The notes under the pieces were generated by a model. That model ran no database searches and had not been told where the DNA came from. It was given only the letters and a program-made list of their open reading frames with translations. Positions 60,696-64,000 of a stretch of DNA of 64,000 bases are shown one piece after another (the first letter of the stretch is position 1; each line of letters starts with the position of its first letter). The translations under genes were made by a program, and so were the position numbers. The stretch is from Gemmobacter aquatilis (GTDB lineage Bacteria; Pseudomonadota; Alphaproteobacteria; Rhodobacterales; Rhodobacteraceae): positions 475,382 to 539,381 of the forward strand of contig NZ_FOCE01000001.1 in NCBI RefSeq assembly GCF_900110025.1, given 5' to 3'.

Positions 60696-61316
60696 ATGTC
60701 CGAGATCGACCGCCCGCAGCTTTACCTCATCACCCCGCCCGAGTTCGATCTGGACGTGTTTCCGCAGCGTCTGGCGGCGGTGCTGGATACGGCAGAGGTG
60801 GCCTGCGTGCGGCTGGCGCTGGCTTCGCGCGACGAGGATCGCGTGGCGCGGGCGGCGGATGCGCTGCGCGAGGTCGCCCATGCCCGCGATGTGGCGCTGG
60901 TGATTGAAAAGCATGTGCTGCTGGTCGAACGTCTGGGCCTGGACGGGGTGCATCTGACCGACGGGTCGCGCTCGATCCGCAAGGTGCGCAAGGATCTGGG
61001 GGACGAGGCGATTGTCGGCGCCTTCTGCGGCACCACCCGGCACGAGGGCCTGTCGGCGGGCGAGGCCGGGGCGGATTATGTGGCCTTCGGTCCGGTGGGC
61101 GAAACGCCGCTGGGCGACGGCTCGCGCGCCGAACTGGAATTGTTCCAGTGGTGGTCGGAAATGGTCGAGGTGCCGGTGGTGGCCGAAGGCGCGCTGTCGG
61201 TCGCTCTGGTCGAGAAGCTGGGGCCGGTGACGGACTTCTTCGGGGTCGGCGAAGAGATCTGGAACACCGAGGATGCGGCGGCGGCGCTGAAGGCGCTGCT
61301 GGCCCCGCTCGGCTGA
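60696..61316 (+). CDS. ThiE/TenI-like TIM-barrel protein
   Basis: 206 residues. QLYLITPPEFDLD at the N-terminus and VGAFCGTTRHEGLSAGEAGADYVAFGPV resemble thiamine-phosphate synthase/TenI, a TIM barrel. But the pyrophosphate/HMP-binding Q-x-R-x-K motif reads CVRLALAS, the T/S in GxSxH is CGTTRH, and the usual late lysine is absent. It is a ThiE relative whose thiamine-phosphate synthase activity is uncertain; TenI-like isomerase or an unknown role are possible. No other thi genes are here. Confidence 0.72.
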   Translation: MSEIDRPQLYLITPPEFDLDVFPQRLAAVLDTAEVACVRLALASRDEDRVARAADALREVAHARDVALVIEKHVLLVERLGLDGVHLTDGSRSIRKVRKDLGDEAIVGAFCGTTRHEGLSAGEAGADYVAFGPVGETPLGDGSRAELELFQWWSEMVEVPVVAEGALSVALVEKLGPVTDFFGVGEEIWNTEDAAAALKALLAPLG

Positions 61317-61361
61317 TCTGCCCACTTTTTAATCAACCTCACAGCAAACGGCGCGAAATAG

Positions 61362-61376
61362 GGCGGAAATTCCGCC
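61362..61376. promoter_or_regulatory. 15-bp palindrome before the transglutaminase gene
   Basis: GGCGGAA-A-TTCCGCC in the 161-bp gap between the ThiE-like and transglutaminase genes, about 100 bp before the latter's start. Perfect 7-bp arms around one base. It could be an operator; no supporting signal. Confidence 0.25.
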
Positions 61377-61477
61377 ACAGCAAGACATTTCACGCCGGAT
61401 GCACAGAGGTTTTCCCTTGCGCGGCGCGGGCCGCTACGGTCTGCCATGGACTGACAACCTCATGGCCGGGGAAGACT

Positions 61478-64000
61478 ATGGCGATCTATGCAAGCATCCA
61501 CCATCTCACGCATTACCGCTATGACAGGCCGGTGACGCTGGGCCCGCAGATCATCCGTCTGCGCCCCGCCCCGCAATCGCGCACCAAGGTGATTTCGCAC
61601 TCTCTCAAGGTCTCGCCCGGCGGACATTTCGTGAACCATCAGCAAGACCCTTACGGCAACTGGCAGGCGCGATTCGTGTTCCCCGAGCCGGTGATGGAAT
61701 TCAAGATCGAGGTCGATCTGGTGGCCGACATGTCGGTCTACAACCCGTTCGACTTTTTCGTCGAGGAAAGCGCAGAGACGTTCCCCTTCGACTATCCGCT
61801 GGATCTGGCCGACGATCTGGTGATCTACCGCACGCCGGAACCCGCCGGTCCGTTCCTGCAGCAGTTCATCGACAGCATCCCGCGCGACCGGATGCGCACC
61901 ACCGATTTCCTTGTCGGGCTGAACGCGAAAATCTCGCAGGTGGTGAATTACACGATCCGACTGGAGCCGGGCGTGCAGACGCCGGAACAGACGCTCGACA
62001 TCCGCTCCGGCTCGTGCCGCGATTCGAGCTGGCTTCTGGTGCAGACGCTACGCCATCTGGGCTTTGCCGCGCGCTTTGTGTCGGGCTATCTGATCCAGCT
62101 TTCGCCCGATGTGAAATCGCTGGACGGCCCGTCGGGCACCGAGGTCGATTTCACCGACCTGCACGCCTGGGTCGAGGTCTATCTGCCCGGCGCCGGCTGG
62201 ATCGGGCTGGACCCGACGAGCGGCCTGCTGACCGGCGAAAGCCATATCCCGCTGGCCGCGACCCCGCATTACCGCAATGCCGCGCCGATTTCGGGCGGCT
62301 TTGCGGCGGTGGGCACCCCCAAGGTCGATTTCGAATTCGACATGAAGGTGCGCCGCGTCTCGGAACATCCGCGCATCACCAAGCCGTTCAGCGACGAGGC
62401 CTGGGACAAGCTGAACGAGATGGGCCGCACGGTCGATGCCGCACTGGCGGCGGGCGACGTGCGCCTGACCATGGGGGGCGAGCCGACCTTCGTGTCGATC
62501 GACGATTTCGAGGGGGCAGAGTGGAACACCGCCGCCGTCGGCCCCACCAAGCGCGATCTGGCCGACAAGCTGATCCGCCGCATCCGCAACCGTTTTGCGC
62601 CGGGTGGCTTCCTGCATTACGGGCAGGGCAAGTGGTATCCCGGCGAAACCCTGCCGCGCTGGACCTTCTCGCTGTACTGGCGCCGCGATGGCGTGCCGGT
62701 CTGGCGCAACCCCGATCTGGTGGCGCAAGAGGCGCAGGATTACAAGGTGGGCGCCGATGAAGCCCATGATTTCATGGCGCATTTCGCCGAACGCCTTGGC
62801 ATCGCCCCCGAACATGCGCAGCCCGCTTATGAAGATCCAGCCGAATGGATCCTGAAGGAAGCCAATCTGCCCAGCAATGTCAGCCCCGAAAACTCCAAAC
62901 TGAAGGATCCCGAGGAACGCTCGCGCTTTGCCCGGGTGTTTTCGCGCGGGCTGACCGAGCCGTCGGGCTTCATCCTGCCGGTGCAGCGCTGGCAGTCGAA
63001 ACCCAATGCCTGGGGCCCGCGCTGGCAGTCAGAGATGTGGAAGCCCCGGCGCGGTCATATCTTCCTCGTGCCCGGTGACAGCCCGGTGGGCTACCGCCTG
63101 CCGCTGGGCTCGCTGCCCTATATTCCGCCGACGCAATATCCCTACACCTATCCGTCCGACCCCTCGCTGCCCTATGCGCCGATGCCGGATTTCTATGTGG
63201 AAATCAGCGAACGCCGCCGTCAGGCCGTGCAGGAAGAAATCGACCGGCTGGCGCAGGAAGAGGCCGAAATGGCCGCGATGATGCCCCCCGTTTCGGGGGG
63301 CCATGCGCAGGGCTTCTCGACCACACCCGAAAAGGCCCGCCGCCAGCGCTATGTGCCGCAGGAAGGCGTGGACCCGTCGCAGGGCTATGTGCGCACCGCC
63401 ATCGCCATCGAGCCGCGCGACGGGCGGCTGTGCCTGTTCATGCCGCCGGTGGAAACGCTGGAAGATTATCTGGAACTGCTGGCCACCGCCGAGGCTACCG
63501 CCGCAGAGCTGAACCTGCCGATCCATATCGAAGGCTATGCCCCGCCGCATGACCCGCGCCTGAACGTGATCCGCGTCGCCCCCGATCCGGGCGTGATCGA
63601 GGTGAACATCCATCCGGCGCATAGCTGGGAAGATTGCGTCGCCACCACCGAGGCGATCTATGAAGAGGCGCGCCAGTGCCGCCTTGGCGCCGACAAGTTC
63701 ATGATCGACGGGCGCCATACCGGCACCGGCGGCGGCAACCATGTGGTGGTCGGGGGCGAGACGATGGGCGACAGCCCGTTCCTGCGCCGCCCCGATCTGC
63801 TGAAATCGCTGATCCTGATCTGGCAGCGCCACCCTTCACTGTCCTACATGTTCTCGGGCCTGTTCATCGGCCCGACCAGCCAGGCCCCCCGGATCGACGA
63901 GGCGCGGCATGACACGCTCTATGAACTGGAAATCGCGCTGAGCCAGATCGGCGATCCGGTGCGCGGCGGGCCGCTGCCGCCGCCCTGGCTGATCGACCGG
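61478..64000 (+). CDS. Transglutaminase-like protein with DUF2126 domain (cut by right edge)
   Basis: At least 841 residues and still open at the right edge; the family is about 1100. Residues 1-125 are a beta-rich bacterial transglutaminase N-terminal domain (ASIHHLTHYRYDRPVTLGPQ). The transglutaminase core follows with Cys180 in SGSCRDSSWLL, His in DLHAWVEVYLP and Asp in GLDPTSGLL. From about 330 on it is the DUF2126 region (LTMGGEPTFVSIDD, GKWYPGETLPRW, MIDGRHTGTGGGNHVVVGG). Such two-domain proteins are found with alpha-E and circularly permuted ATP-grasp genes in a conserved but poorly understood peptide-modifying system. Start at 61478. Confidence 0.9.
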   Translation, partial: MAIYASIHHLTHYRYDRPVTLGPQIIRLRPAPQSRTKVISHSLKVSPGGHFVNHQQDPYGNWQARFVFPEPVMEFKIEVDLVADMSVYNPFDFFVEESAETFPFDYPLDLADDLVIYRTPEPAGPFLQQFIDSIPRDRMRTTDFLVGLNAKISQVVNYTIRLEPGVQTPEQTLDIRSGSCRDSSWLLVQTLRHLGFAARFVSGYLIQLSPDVKSLDGPSGTEVDFTDLHAWVEVYLPGAGWIGLDPTSGLLTGESHIPLAATPHYRNAAPISGGFAAVGTPKVDFEFDMKVRRVSEHPRITKPFSDEAWDKLNEMGRTVDAALAAGDVRLTMGGEPTFVSIDDFEGAEWNTAAVGPTKRDLADKLIRRIRNRFAPGGFLHYGQGKWYPGETLPRWTFSLYWRRDGVPVWRNPDLVAQEAQDYKVGADEAHDFMAHFAERLGIAPEHAQPAYEDPAEWILKEANLPSNVSPENSKLKDPEERSRFARVFSRGLTEPSGFILPVQRWQSKPNAWGPRWQSEMWKPRRGHIFLVPGDSPVGYRLPLGSLPYIPPTQYPYTYPSDPSLPYAPMPDFYVEISERRRQAVQEEIDRLAQEEAEMAAMMPPVSGGHAQGFSTTPEKARRQRYVPQEGVDPSQGYVRTAIAIEPRDGRLCLFMPPVETLEDYLELLATAEATAAELNLPIHIEGYAPPHDPRLNVIRVAPDPGVIEVNIHPAHSWEDCVATTEAIYEEARQCRLGADKFMIDGRHTGTGGGNHVVVGGETMGDSPFLRRPDLLKSLILIWQRHPSLSYMFSGLFIGPTSQAPRIDEARHDTLYELEIALSQIGDPVRGGPLPPPWLIDR

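Overview
The window is high-GC, densely coded bacterial chromosome. Gene content and style point to an alphaproteobacterium of the Rhodobacterales (Rhodobacteraceae/Paracoccaceae). The pointers are a 44-residue aa3-oxidase subunit IV, three tandem peptide deformylase genes next to fmt, the class I aromatic/aspartate aminotransferase, many 4-nt ATGA/GTGA gene overlaps, and short intergenic elements ending in CCCCGAG-TATTT. I saw no rRNA, tRNA, transposase, integrase or CRISPR array. The genus cannot be fixed from this sequence alone.

Layout. 1-2.7 kb: tail of an acyl-CoA dehydrogenase, an MBL hydrolase, the tiny oxidase subunit and a lipoprotein. 2.7-9.1 kb: azlCD exporter, mobA with a DUF429-like partner and a GNAT, a LysE-type exporter, rnhA, a TRIC protein, and a divergent DHFR-like/TetR pair with a visible operator. 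9.1-11.5 kb: def-def-def*-fmt, where one def copy has lost key catalytic residues. 11.8-16.5 kb: PatB/MalY-type lyase, L,D-transpeptidase, cobC-cobD for the cobalamin side chain, and a MOSC protein. 16.5-17.4 kb: an AT-rich island with one HEPN-like gene, the only clearly foreign stretch. 17.4-25.7 kb: smc, a GFA-GNAT fusion, cidA/lrgB and a class A PBP. 25.9-27.9 kb: glnK-amtB with a strong terminator. 27.9-35.3 kb: aminotransferase plus mercaptopyruvate sulfurtransferase, smpB, an ion channel, a DMT permease, dapA and slt.

35.4-44.0 kb is one leftward transport locus. It holds a complete branched-chain-type ABC transporter (two permeases, two ATPases, one binding protein) bracketed by an AMP-forming acyl-CoA synthetase and a PaaK-like protein, which suggests uptake of a carboxylic acid and its activation to a CoA thioester. 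44.2-46.8 kb is a hybrid PAS histidine kinase with an OmpR-type regulator. 46.9-48.5 kb is a secreted repeat protein divergent from a LysR regulator. 48.5-57.6 kb is a peptide-use region: a five-gene dipeptide/oligopeptide ABC transporter, an M19 dipeptidase, an MFS permease and an M32 carboxypeptidase. The last part carries ctaA (haem A synthesis, functionally tied to the oxidase subunit at 1.9 kb), a small RTX protein, trmJ, a ThiE-like protein and the start of a large transglutaminase/DUF2126 protein cut by the right edge.

Most of the window is ordinary metabolism. The items most worth a second look are the HEPN island, the recurring hairpin-TATTT elements (seven copies, two of them facing each other), the degenerate third deformylase, the GFA-GNAT fusion, and the transporter/CoA-ligase locus whose PaaK-like member lacks the usual phosphate-binding loop.
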